DNA from: Crossaster papposus | Lineage: Eukaryota > Echinodermata > Asteroidea > Velatida > Solasteridae | Direction of reading: 5' to 3' | DNA length: 64,000 nt | Assembly (NCBI GenBank): GCA_037893245.1 | Contig: JBAIAA010000026.1 | Span: 1 to 64,000 of the forward strand | The notes under the pieces: generated by a model | Database searches by the model: none | Told to the model about the DNA's origin: nothing | What the model saw: only the letters and a program-made list of their open reading frames with translations | Program-made: the position numbers and the translations under genes | In this document: piece after piece, positions 21,001 to 27,211 of the stretch | How the letters are laid out: the number at the start of each line of letters is the position of its first letter | How positions within the stretch are numbered: the first letter of the stretch is position 1

Positions 21001-22276
21001 CATTTCAACTAACTTTAAGTCAGCATAAAACCGTACAGGGCGCCCTCTGTTGTGTATGACATGATAATTTAATTTCTTTCACACCCGTACATAAAATGGT
21101 ATAGGCCAACTCCGCGCAAACGCAAGATGGCGGCCAACGACCGTGCTGGTTAAAGATATTTTTTCGCATGATAAAAACATCATTTTTACAAAAGAAATGT
21201 AACCTCAAGCACACTAAAACTCTTTTGTATCGTGTATATCACAGTGCTATAACTTTTTTGTCAATATAGAATACGTTTTGGATGTGTTGTCGGTGTGTTG
21301 TCGGTGTGTTGTCGGTGCTGTGCGTGTTGTCGGTGTGTTGTCGGTGAATAGTAGGACCGAATAAAATTGCCAAAAAATTAAGGCATGAACAAAATTAAGG
21401 CATGAAAAAAAAAATCATAAAACTAAAGGTAAGTCAAACAGCTTTCGAACACTGCCAAACTAAGTTAAACCAAACAACCCGTTGTTGTTGCGGCGTGCGT
21501 ACTAGTACTACTAGTAATACTAATAGCGTACCGTACCGGTCGTAATAATCTCACACGTCCGCTTTTCGTTATATCTGGAACGGCAGCTCGCATTCATTGT
21601 ATTAATTATTATCATTTGTTCATTTTACAGTTTACGACAAGTTGCCCGTAAAATACTAGCCGAACCTCGTTATTCCGTTAATTCAATAAGCCAATTCGGT
21701 ATTCCAACTGCGCATGTGCACAACAAGATTCAACAATTTTTCTCGCGGGATAAACACGGCAGACAAATGCACACAATGCTATGCCTATGGGGGACGTGGT
21801 AACCGAATCTGCATTCTCTGTATTTTCTTGTGAAATCGAAAAGACGATGGGCACTTTGTAAGTTTGTTCGAAAAGTTTGGCCACACAAAACACCTGAAGG
21901 CTGAAGTGAAAACACCAAAACGTAACAAAAAAAATGTTACTTAGTAACTTTAGAACACGACGATCTCCTTAAATTTGCTGGTACCCCGCTATGCTTTTGC
22001 ACGCAATCGATGAAATGTTTATCCCGAATAACAAATCGTCAAATCTTCATGTGCGCATGTGCTACTGCTTGTGGGATACCGAACTGGCTTATTGTCTACT
22101 CTAATGTCACAAAATGGCAACAAAAACGAGGGCTATGGCTTTTTAAGTTTATATTGCGCAGTGAATTTTCTGTCGTATACTTACCGTCGTTTAATCTCAT
22201 GTTCATGAGGCTTCAAATACGGATCGAACCTGTACAATGAATCTAAATCTGGGGGAATATCTGTCTTAAAAGACAT
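5951..22276 (-). CDS. GBE1: 1,4-alpha-glucan (glycogen) branching enzyme, N-terminal 395 codons, nine exons, incomplete
   Basis: GBE1 makes the alpha-1,6 branches of glycogen in the cytosol (GH13 family). I assembled nine minus-strand exons by similarity to animal GBE1 and by splice sites: 22276-22185, 19464-19295, 17356-17241, 15124-14968, 13051-12947, 11335-11245, 7832-7623, 7039-6924, 6078-5951. All introns are GT-AG and phases agree at every junction. Landmarks: DPYLKP near the N-terminus, YGKWEL of the CBM48 module, EAHVGI, GH13 region I (DVVHSHA), region II with the nucleophile Asp (FRFDGVTSM) and region III ending at the catalytic acid (ITIAE). Animal GBE1 has about 700 residues, so roughly 300 are missing, including the ESHDQ region. 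After ITIAE the frame enters a repeat (see 5711-5950), so the locus may be broken or the assembly wrong. Identity is secure; completeness is not. Confidence 0.93.
6469..6823. mobile_element. Short TIR element in GBE1 intron 8
   Basis: Ends are inverted: TTACCACACCTCATAAATA at left and its near complement ending GGGGTGTGGTAA at right, about 350 bp apart. No ORF. Followed at 6824-6910 by a single end of a TGTGACC-type element (GAGTGGGTCACAAAT) whose partner is not seen. Confidence 0.6.
6924..7039 (-). CDS. GBE1: GBE1 exon 8 (catalytic nucleophile)
   Basis: 116 bp after acceptor TTGGTCTAG. Encodes [17 protein letters not shown] and [18 protein letters not shown]. The Asp in FRFDG is the GH13 nucleophile. 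Donor ATTG/GTAAGC. Confidence 0.95.
7265..7587. mobile_element. TTAA-target MITE, copy 2, internally palindromic
   Basis: The right end GGTGTATCCTACCT/TTAA matches copy 1 at 1554-1932. The left portion has been replaced by an inverted copy of the middle (GATTGCGCTAAATATCCTG against CAGGATATCTAGCGCAATC), making a hairpin of about 220 bp. Lies in GBE1 intron 7, about 36 bases from exon 7. Confidence 0.7.
7623..7832 (-). CDS. GBE1: GBE1 exon 7 (GH13 region I)
   Basis: 210 bp after acceptor GAAACAG. Begins [16 protein letters not shown] and holds [15 protein letters not shown] (region I), then [12 protein letters not shown] and LWDSRLFNY. Donor ACAAG/GTATCA. Confidence 0.95.
7897..8342. mobile_element. 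TGTGACC-tipped TIR element 1
   Basis: About 446 bp with inverted ends TTGTGACCGGCTCTACC and the complement, extending about 35 bases into AGGTGTATTAAGTCGC. No coding capacity. Several elements with different interiors but the same TGTGAC tip lie nearby (8872, 9902, 10697, 15509, 16106, 39360). Confidence 0.75.
8548..8871. mobile_element. Inner palindromic element
   Basis: TTTATGAAAGGCACTAAAATC at left is matched by an inverted copy ending TTTAAGTGCCTTTCATAAA. Between the arms is about 240 bp of non-coding sequence. It lies at the left breakpoint of the shell at 8440-9890. Confidence 0.55.
8872..9729. mobile_element. TGTGACC-tipped TIR element 2 with internal hairpin
   Basis: Inverted ends ATGTGACTCACTCCATCG and its complement, followed by AATCAGGAATAAGTC on both sides. 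It has split the shell at 8440-9890. It contains the long hairpin at 9166-9384. Confidence 0.75.
9166..9384. repeat. Long inverted repeat (hairpin), about 85-bp arms
   Basis: ATGTCATATCTTAAATATTT through ATCGGGGCGGACATG and TCATCGGCGCG-type sequence is mirrored almost perfectly on the other side of a spacer of about 45 bp. GC-rich inner arms, AT-rich outer arms. Confidence 0.85.
9902..10573. mobile_element. TGTGACC-tipped TIR element 3
   Basis: Ends ATATGTGACTCGCTCC and complement; about 38-bp TIRs that continue AAAAGGTGACATAAGTCGC. Contains a nested CCAGTTCGCGCC element at 10151-10384. A TA on each side of the tip would fit a mariner-type target, but other members of the group do not show it. 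Confidence 0.75.
10151..10384. mobile_element. CCAGTTCGCGCC element, copy 1
   Basis: Inverted tips TTAACCAGTTCGCGCCGG and GCGCAAACTGGTTATAA. Shares its interior (ACGTATATAAACGCAAA, CTGTCAGCAGCGAGCAAG, ATCGGCCTGAACCCGCCTC) with copies at 22521-22767 (reverse) and 26004-26258. About 250 bp, non-coding. Confidence 0.8.
10697..11119. mobile_element. TGTGACC-tipped TIR element 4
   Basis: Inverted ends ATGTGACCTGTCATCAC and complement followed by AAAATGAGCGTAAAGTCG, about 34 bp, flanking an interior of about 350 bp that holds a T/A homopolymer. It ends about 125 bases from GBE1 exon 6. Confidence 0.75.
11245..11335 (-). CDS. GBE1: GBE1 exon 6
   Basis: 91 bp after acceptor TGCCTAG. Encodes [16 protein letters not shown] then [13 protein letters not shown], highly conserved in branching enzymes. 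Donor CAAG/GTAAAC. Confidence 0.93.
11413..12269. mobile_element. hAT-like non-autonomous element, 8-bp target duplication
   Basis: Inverted tips TAACGTCCGTCGAT and complement are flanked by the identical 8-mer TCCAACAT (11405-11412 and 12270-12277). 8-bp duplications are typical of hAT elements. Subterminal ATCGATATATCG motifs resemble hAT binding sites. It contains an inner palindrome at about 11690-11805 (CCAAGACCGAGCT against AGCTCGGTCTTGG). No transposase ORF. Confidence 0.85.
12460..12920. mobile_element. Probable TIR element rich in ACCGT
   Basis: Clustered CCGTGTAACCGT-type motifs at the left (12471-12525) and inverted ones at the right (12880-12915) flank an A-rich middle. The right end lies about 27 bases from GBE1 exon 5. 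The ends are imprecise, so boundaries are approximate. Confidence 0.45.
12947..13051 (-). CDS. GBE1: GBE1 exon 5
   Basis: 105 bp after acceptor TTCTACAG. Encodes [16 protein letters not shown] to NVLPRIQKQ, the first barrel strand of the GH13 domain. Donor CAAG/GTACGT. Confidence 0.92.
13680..14135 (+). CDS. THAP-domain ORF (DNA-binding C2CH zinc finger)
   Basis: Starts [14 protein letters not shown]. The THAP signature is complete: C-x4-C, WTAKVRL, the C-x2-H pair in [12 protein letters not shown], and AVPTIF at the end of the domain, about 90 residues. THAP domains bind DNA in regulators and in P-element-like or other transposases. After the domain comes a basic segment and then a repeat-derived tail of TACATG-rich codons, so the true 3' structure is unclear; a donor-like GAG/GTTCAC lies near 14010. 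It sits on the opposite strand within GBE1 intron 4. It may be one exon of a nested gene or a transposon remnant. The frame is open upstream to 13578, but MPARC is the usual THAP start. Confidence 0.75.
   Translation: MPARCVTAGCSKTNKDGVSMHTFPTDPKYRRIWTAKVRLTRAKWTGPTPSSTLCSEHFEPDFFEQNMYESFGIKFKRLLKPTAVPTIFRPSQKAKKPTENRRGTFEKRGSLAMSEQNLLRAYPRAWHLACTHVHVQCVHVLYTYVHVHVFM
14968..15124 (-). CDS. GBE1: GBE1 exon 4
   Basis: 157 bp after acceptor TGACACAG. Encodes [17 protein letters not shown] through [13 protein letters not shown], the linker into the catalytic barrel. Donor GAAG/GTCTGT is a weaker GT site but the phase fits exon 5. Confidence 0.9.
15509..15930. mobile_element. TGTGACC-tipped TIR element 5
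   Basis: Left end ATATGTGACCAGTTGTGACC with GTACAAAG, right end TTTGTACGGGTTTCG then GGTCACATAT. About 420 bp, no ORF. In GBE1 intron 3. Confidence 0.65.
16106..16266. mobile_element. TGTGACC-tipped palindromic MITE 6
   Basis: About 160 bp forming an almost perfect palindrome: ATGTGACCCAGCACGAG, GAGACACTTTGCGGC and AAATTGAGATTTTGATT on the left all recur inverted on the right, with a loop of about 20 bases around AAAGCTTGTTTAGC. Flanked by TA. Confidence 0.85.
16285..17083. mobile_element. Multiply nested foldback element
   Basis: The outer arms (ATGATAAAGGCATG with TTTGGCACACA, inverted near 17055-17083) enclose further inverted pairs: 16353-16385 against 16689-16720, 16715-16735 against 16855-16876, and 16870-16915 against about 16990-17023. 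At the centre is a hairpin (16739-16853). A related, shorter stretch is at about 41455-41640. Confidence 0.75.
16739..16853. repeat. Near-perfect hairpin, 54-bp arms, tiny loop
   Basis: GTATAGTAAAACTAGCC through GGAGCATTCTATTTTCCC is mirrored almost base for base, with only a few bases (around CTTCG) between the arms. Such a sequence can extrude a cruciform and is hard to clone or sequence. Confidence 0.9.
17241..17356 (-). CDS. GBE1: GBE1 exon 3
   Basis: 116 bp after acceptor CGTTGCAG. Encodes [10 protein letters not shown] then [10 protein letters not shown], the carbohydrate-binding module core. Donor AAG/GTAAGC; junction in phase 0. Confidence 0.92.
17530..17820. repeat. TTTGGAGGATT degenerate repeat
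   Basis: Irregular repeats of TTTGGAGGATT(GAGG), with AATGGGGTTTTCAAAAAAT occurring twice (near 17587 and 17749). Followed by TTAGGG-like repeats at 17826-17843. In GBE1 intron 2. Confidence 0.7.
18071..19177 (+). repeat. 17-bp minisatellite, about 65 units
   Basis: 62 consecutive 17-mers of GGGAGCAGAGGGGTGTC, or the variant with GGGAACAG, then two 16-mers and one irregular unit. The two variants are in blocks: AAC at both ends and in a short internal block near 18598-18660, AGC elsewhere, which points to expansion by segmental slippage or unequal exchange. G-rich strand is plus. Lies in GBE1 intron 2. Because 17 is not a multiple of three and the unit lacks stops, all three plus frames stay open over 1 kb. 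Confidence 0.95.
19185..19290 (+). repeat. 37-38-bp tandem repeat at GBE1 exon 2 donor
   Basis: Three copies of AGTCACCCCATAAGTAATGG followed by CCTAGGGTAC; the last runs into the splice donor of exon 2 at 19294. The unit contains the intronic side of the donor context, so it probably arose by local duplication of the intron start. Confidence 0.85.
19295..19464 (-). CDS. GBE1: GBE1 exon 2
   Basis: 170 bp, acceptor CTTTACAG before it. Encodes the start of the CBM48-like module ([16 protein letters not shown], then [14 protein letters not shown]). The donor is TTCA/GTAAGT at 19294, directly beside a 38-bp tandem repeat in the intron. Confidence 0.93.
19920..21359. mobile_element. Large foldback transposon, 8-bp target duplication
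   Basis: Arms of about 350-440 bp (19920 to about 20275, inverted at about 21003-21359) surround a spacer of about 730 bp. Tips GGTCCTACTATTCACCG lead into CGACAACAC subrepeats. AATAAAAT occurs directly outside both ends (19912-19919 and 21360-21367), a perfect 8-bp duplication. The spacer is AT-rich with no transposase. In GBE1 intron 1. Confidence 0.85.
21680..22105. mobile_element. TIR element in GBE1 intron 1
   Basis: TTCAATAAGCCAATTCGGTA and GCGCATGTGC at left are mirrored by TACCGAACTGGCTTATTG and GCGCATGT at right. About 420 bp; the short ORFs inside have no recognisable domain. The right end is only about 80 bases from exon 1. Confidence 0.65.
22185..22276 (-). CDS. GBE1: GBE1 exon 1 (start codon)
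   Basis: Encodes 30 codons plus 2 bases beginning [11 protein letters not shown] and containing FDPYLKPHE. Donor CG/GTAAGT follows at 22184. The frame is open upstream to 22381, but animal family members begin at about this length, so I chose the ATG at 22276. Phase 2 at the junction. Confidence 0.88.
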
Positions 22277-22500
22277 TCCGATAACTTTAAGTTTAAGTTT
22301 TACTCGGAGAGCGCAAACACGCATGCACAAAACGTTGGGCAGTAGTAGTACAGCGCCCTCAGTTGGTACAATGTCGCCCAACCTAAAAACGCCCCCTTGT
22401 TATCGTTTGTCTTTTCTAAACCTTTGATTTGTTTACGGCTTCGCCTCCGAATTCCGAATTATTGAGAAGCAAGGGTTCGCAATCGCAGCCTCGAAGGCCC
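22277..22500 (-). promoter_or_regulatory. GBE1: Presumed GBE1 5' UTR and promoter region
   Basis: The sequence directly upstream of the GBE1 start codon. I see no TATA box at a convincing position and cannot place the start site. Includes CGCATGCACAAAACG and ends at a C-homopolymer (about 22500-22518). Confidence 0.35.
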
Positions 22501-22520
22501 CCCCCCCCCCCCCCCCCCAG

Positions 22521-22767
22521 TTAAAACCAGTTCGCGCCGGGATTATTTTAACATCACCGAGCCGAGGCGCGGGATTATTATTTTTTAACGAAACTCCGAT
22601 CAGAGGCGGGTTCAAGTCGATGGTACCGGGAAGCACACCCACGCATTTCCGGCCTTGCTTGCTGCTGACAGACGTTTCCAACCTTGCTCGTGCCGTGGTT
22701 ATGCGTCATCAGTTTTGAATCTGGGGAAAACTTTGCGTGTATTATGTGTCCTTTGGCGAACTGGTTA
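22521..22767. mobile_element. CCAGTTCGCGCC element, copy 2
   Basis: Starts TTAAAACCAGTTCGCGCC and ends GGCGAACTGGTTAA; interior is the reverse complement of copies 1 and 3. It directly follows a run of about 19 C residues. Confidence 0.8.
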
Positions 22768-23429
22768 ATAATGCAATCATTTCCAGACGATATACAGATT
22801 AACGCACGGATTTATGAGATAAGACGACCCTCGGACAAATCCTAAGTTAAGACGAGTTCAGCCACGTTGCTATGGAAGTTAGGACGTGTTAAACCCGTCG
22901 TAACTTTGGTGAAATCGATTCTAGGACGAGTCACGAGTTAGGAAGAGTTATGCTCTTCCTAAGACGCGTCTTGGCGTTTCCAAATCGGCCCCTGGAGAAT
23001 TACGGATGGAGGTTAATGTCAACTTCATCCCGGGACGATTTGTTGAATGCGTCAGGCAGCGTTTATTGACGACAGCATTAGGTGCGGTAGTAATAATGGA
23101 GTTGGCTGGATGAAGAGAAACTGACGGTGAAGGTTTAGATAACCAATAAACTGCTGCTGAACAGTGCTACGAATTTGCAGTATAGGATGCACGCAGGGCG
23201 AACAGCGATCCAGCAATTCAAACCAATGTAGTCGCTCGGCTGCTGAGATGAATGTGGGATTTGTTTAGACTGCATTTTGTCCCGTACTATCGATCTCTTA
23301 TAAAAAATACATCATCAGCTTAGAGCATGAAATCCCGTATAATGGGTTACTGTAACAATGGACTTTCGTTATCCCTTGCACCCAGCAGGCTGTTGGTGTG
23401 GCACCCTCTTTTGTCTTTACTTTTTTTCA
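22768..23429. other. No gene; possible old TIR element remnant
   Basis: 22800-22990 has repeated AAGACGAGTT, GGACGTGTT and GACGCGTCTT motifs and ends CCAAATCGGCCCC, which looks like one end of a degenerate DNA transposon. I cannot find the partner end. The rest shows no gene. Confidence 0.35.
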
Positions 23430-24729
23430 TTCGTTGTAATTGCTTGAATTATCAGGAATGCGGTGGAGTTGGGGTTAGTATTTGATAGCAAAAATCGCTT
23501 AACCGACCTGTCCGAAGTTTTACAATCATGGATGCCGAGAAAAAAGTAAGGGAAACAGCGTCCGGGCATGCAGTTCTTTGTTCCCCTTTTCTTTCGTGAT
23601 CGCCGTTCGGCTTCTTTCGTTTGAGGCAGCTTCAGCAACTATATAAGCAACATCGCGCAAGTTTTGTATCCAATAAATTGTGTCGGGGTTCAAGTTGTTA
23701 AGGTTGGGGTTTGGGTTCGGTGGGCCAAGGATGGGGCACTCGTGGGCGGCCGTTTGCTCAGGTGAGCCACAGGTGCAGGCAGGAGAGGGTATAAGCCCCC
23801 AGCGGTGCATGTTGGCATTAAATCTGCCAACTTCAGTACGGAGCCTGTTCAGGGTGACCCGTTCTGCAGGGTGGTGTGGTGGAGGGGGTGTTTGGGGTCT
23901 TGCAGGGCCTTGTTCACTAATTACTATGTGTGGAGTTCCCTGCGGTGGGGCGGGGGTGCAATCCAGGCGAGCACAGGGAGGAATTAGTGTGTTGGTGTAG
24001 GTCTTATCGGCAACCGGTAATTATCCTCATAGTCTCATTGAGTATGGTGTCTAGTTTGCGTGAGTGAGTGCTCCGGCACCAGGCTGGGGCAGCGTACTCG
24101 GCGGTGCTGTACACTAAGGCAAGGGCACCTGTACGGAGTGTGGATGTTTTAGCTCCCCAGGTGGAACCGGCAAGGCAGCGGAGGAGGTTGTTCCTTGAAG
24201 AAACTTTGGCGCAGAGGGAGTCAAGATGTGATCTGTATGTCAACTGTCTGTCCAGTTTTACTCCAAGGTATGTGGGAGAGGGGTTATAGGGCAGGGGGGG
24301 GGGGGGGGGGTCCCATTTACGTTGACTGTGAGCTGACGGTTTGCTTCCTTGGTGTACAGGTAAAAGGCGGTTGCTGTTGCTTTTGCAACGCTCAGTTTGA
24401 GTTTCCAAGTCTTCAGGTATGTAGCAACCAGGGCCATGTCCGTTGTTAGGGCATCCTCCACTTTGAGCCAGTTTTTGTCGGAGTAGAGGAGGGCAAGATC
24501 ATCTGCGTAGCCATACTGTTGTGAAGCAGTCTTGGGGATGTCGCTGATGTACATGTTGAAGAGCATGGGTGCCATGACTGAGCCTTGAGGAAGACCGTTT
24601 CGGAGTCGACGAGGGCGGCTGAATCATGCATAGAATCATGATTTATTTTCATATAAGTAAGACATTTCTTAATAATTTGGTAGTAACAAATTGCGATATT
24701 TGCAATTGGTGTATGTATATATCCTACCT
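23430..24729. mobile_element. TTAA-target MITE, copy 3, split by a LINE fragment
   Basis: 23430-23612 matches one half of the MITE (TTGCTTGAATTATCAGGAAT, GACCTGTCCGAAGTTTTAC) and 24620-24729 the other half (TAAGACATTTCTTAATAAT) with an intact end ATATATCCTACCT/TTAA. The LINE piece lies between them and about 80 bases of the MITE middle are absent. Confidence 0.75.
23630..24615 (-). pseudogene. Truncated non-LTR retrotransposon (reverse transcriptase C-terminal part)
   Basis: Minus-strand frames give SVMAPMLFNMYISDIP, the catalytic YADD (about 24498-24509), YLGVKLDRQLTYRSH, ALALVYSTAEYAAPAW and, in a third frame, MHRWGLIPSPACTCG, the order expected from the palm, thumb and C-terminal segment of jockey/CR1-group LINEs. 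Endonuclease and most of the RT are missing, so it is 5' truncated. At least two frameshifts are present, one at the G-run at about 24294-24310. Not functional. Confidence 0.85.
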
Positions 24730-24968
24730 TTAACATCAAGAAACTTTATAAGAGACTGTTGACAGCTTGTCGTCCAGAAAGCGATTCGCTTCCCTACCAA
24801 AGCTGGCCTTTGTTTCTTATACTGGGTATGTGGACAGCAAGAGAGTTCCATATTCGGGTCGTAGATGGTAGGAAAGATCTTTGATGGCTGATCAAGTTTG
24901 ATCTTGGTACTCAATTGATAGGTTGTGTGGTCGTGCATGAGACTACCGAAGCCGTTGATCTGCCGGGT

Positions 24969-25282
24969 AGCGATAATTTTGTTCTGCAGGTAGGTTGGTA
25001 CATTAGCCAATCAGAACACAGATGGTGTTGACGTCATCGATGATGTTACAGTTCTCTGGGACAACCCTAACCCTAACCCCTAACCCAAACCCATAACCCT
25101 AACCGCTAACCCTGACTCTAACCCTAACCCTGACCCTAACCCTTACCCCTAACACTTAACCCTAACCCTAGTCAGATCCCAGACAACTTTAACAAAATCG
25201 ATGACGTCAACACCATCTGTGTTCTGATTGGCTAATAAATGTACACTATGTACCAACCTACCTGCAGAAAAAAATTATCGCT
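24969..25282. repeat. Inverted repeat enclosing telomere-like repeats
   Basis: Left arm 24969-25051 and right arm 25184-25282 are inverted copies (for example CCAATCAGAACACAGATGG and complement; CTGCAGGTAGGTTGGTAC and complement). The right arm has about 12 extra bases. Between them, 25062-25170, lie about 17 degenerate CCCTAA units. No ORF. Confidence 0.85.
25062..25170 (+). repeat. Degenerate (CCCTAA)n interstitial telomere-like array
   Basis: CCCTAA with variants CCCCTAA, CCCAAA, CCGCTAA and CCCTGA. Fits an animal with TTAGGG telomeres. Smaller TTAGGG-like stretches occur at 14590, 14885 and 17826. Confidence 0.9.
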
Positions 25283-26003
25283 GCCGGGTAGGCACCTGTT
25301 CGACATCATGCAGGGCTGAGCCACGGGCTAGGCCGCTATAAGAGGCCTCTTTGCGATCATCATGTTCTTAGCTTGGATATCAACGATTCTGCTTCCTCAG
25401 ATATCTATGTGCTTTTTGCGATATCGGCCTTTGAAAAAGGCTTTACAGATGATGCGTTTTTAGGAATTACGTACGTTGTCTTATCTACGTTTATCGGTTG
25501 GGGGAAGTTCGCTGTGAGTTCCGGTTGGTTCAGGTTATTCGGAGGCATTGAAATTATCGTTGGTCCAATTATATCAGGTAACTTTTATGGCACTTCCAAA
25601 CTGATATATTATCTAGAATATTAGGTCTACATGTCGAAACCTAGCACAATTCCTGTATACTGTCTCGAACACGGTTCTAGACATGTTAGACGTTCAGTGT
25701 AATCATGCTGCACAAACGTTTATGAAGCACGAACGTTACGTCTACCATTGGTGGCTGCGTTGATGAAGTCCATAGGGTTTTGTACGCCCAAGTCGTGCAA
25801 ATGGCAACCCAGGCGAAGCCAATTAAGGTTTTAAAATATCCGGGAAAATAAAGTGAAGTACTTGTTAATCCGGTTGTTACCATTCTTAATAAACTATCTA
25901 GGTATAGGCCCTACTCAATGTGGCACAGTCTGGTGAGACTGTCTTCGTACAAAAATGCAGATGCTGGAAATGCAATGCGTCTGAAAATCCCACTTAATTC
26001 TGT

Positions 26004-26258
26004 TAATTGAAACCAGTTTGCGTCGGATGACGTATATAAACGCAAATTTTCCCGAGATTTAAAACGGATGACGGATAAACACGTCATGAGCAATAGGGCC
26101 GGAAATATCTGTCAGCAGCAAGCAAAGCCGAAAATATTATGGGTGTGCTTTTCCACTGATATCGGCCTGAACCTGCCTCGCGATCAGGTTCCGTGAAAAA
26201 GAATCCCGCGCCTGGGCTCGGTTTACCATACAATAATCCCGGCGCGAACTGGTTTTAA
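26004..26258. mobile_element. CCAGTTCGCGCC element, copy 3
   Basis: Left tip AACCAGTTTGCGTCGGATG, right tip CCCGGCGCGAACTGGTTTTA. Interior shared with copies 1 and 2, same orientation as copy 1. Confidence 0.8.
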
Positions 26259-26548
26259 CGGACGCTGACAATGATTTATCATTTATAAATACCTGGGACA
26301 GTTTAGGCATTCCTATTGGTAGAGAGCCCGTCACGTGGCCGGTATTAAACGGACGATAAAGGCATAGCTGGAAGTGTTTAAAACCAGCTGGTAACAAAAT
26401 GTTACCTGTCCCCAGGGCTCACTTTATTTCCAACCGTATCTCGTCTCCAATAGTAAGAGCGGGTAGTGTTGGGCGCGTACAGCTCGACACCCTGGGAACG
26501 AGATTGCCAATGGCAGTAATAGTCTGGTTCATAGTAAATAAATGCGCT

Positions 26549-26903
26549 TTATTGCGTGTATTGTGTAGAGCGACAGAGGCGGAAACATGTCATTTGACAC
26601 ACACACAGAATGGCGAAACACCGGCATTTACTTGCGACAATTTTCCGGGATTTTCGGGGCTTTTTTGGATGAATTTAAAAAAAGGGTATTTATGAATGGA
26701 ATAAATGTGTGTTCAGTCGGTATTAATCACTCTGTTTAATACCGCTTGGAGTCTGGGTGCTGATAATTACCCGAGCCGAAGCCAAAAAAGCCCCGAAAAT
26801 CCCGGAAAATTGTCGCAAGTAAATGTCGGTGTTTCGCCGTTCTGTGTGTGTGTCAAATGACATGTTTCCGCCTCTGTCGCTCTACACAATACACGCAATA
26901 AAC
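26549..26903. repeat. Foldback with about 120-bp arms
   Basis: Arms 26549-26670 and 26781-26903 are inverted copies (TATTGCGTGTATTGTGTAGA; TTTTCCGGGATTTTCGGGGC; complements opposite) around a spacer of 110 bp. The same 40-residue translation appears from both arms, a consequence of the symmetry rather than evidence of a gene. Confidence 0.85.
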
Positions 26904-27211
26904 TTTTCAAAAAATAAAAATAAAATATATACCCAAATATGGGAATAAACATATTACACAGCAGGGATTAACGATTTATGCAAATTTAACATTTTTCCAC
27001 CAAATATATTTCGGTATACTTTTAGTATGGTTTTAAGGGGACATTTCTCAAATGCATAGCAGTGAAAAAAATTATGTTGCAATTAGTGGTGGGTTGAGCC
27101 ACTAATTTGGTTAGATTGACTGGACTATTGGTAAAATGTTAAGTCCCAAATAAGTGGAATAGGCACTGTAGATTATGTCGAAACAACTTACTATTGGAAA
27201 CAAAGATAGTT

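Noticed and set aside
25373-25624. Hydrophobic 83-residue plus-strand ORF resembling a membrane segment
   Set aside because: Only mildly hydrophobic, no homologue recognised and no convincing splice sites; not supported as a gene.
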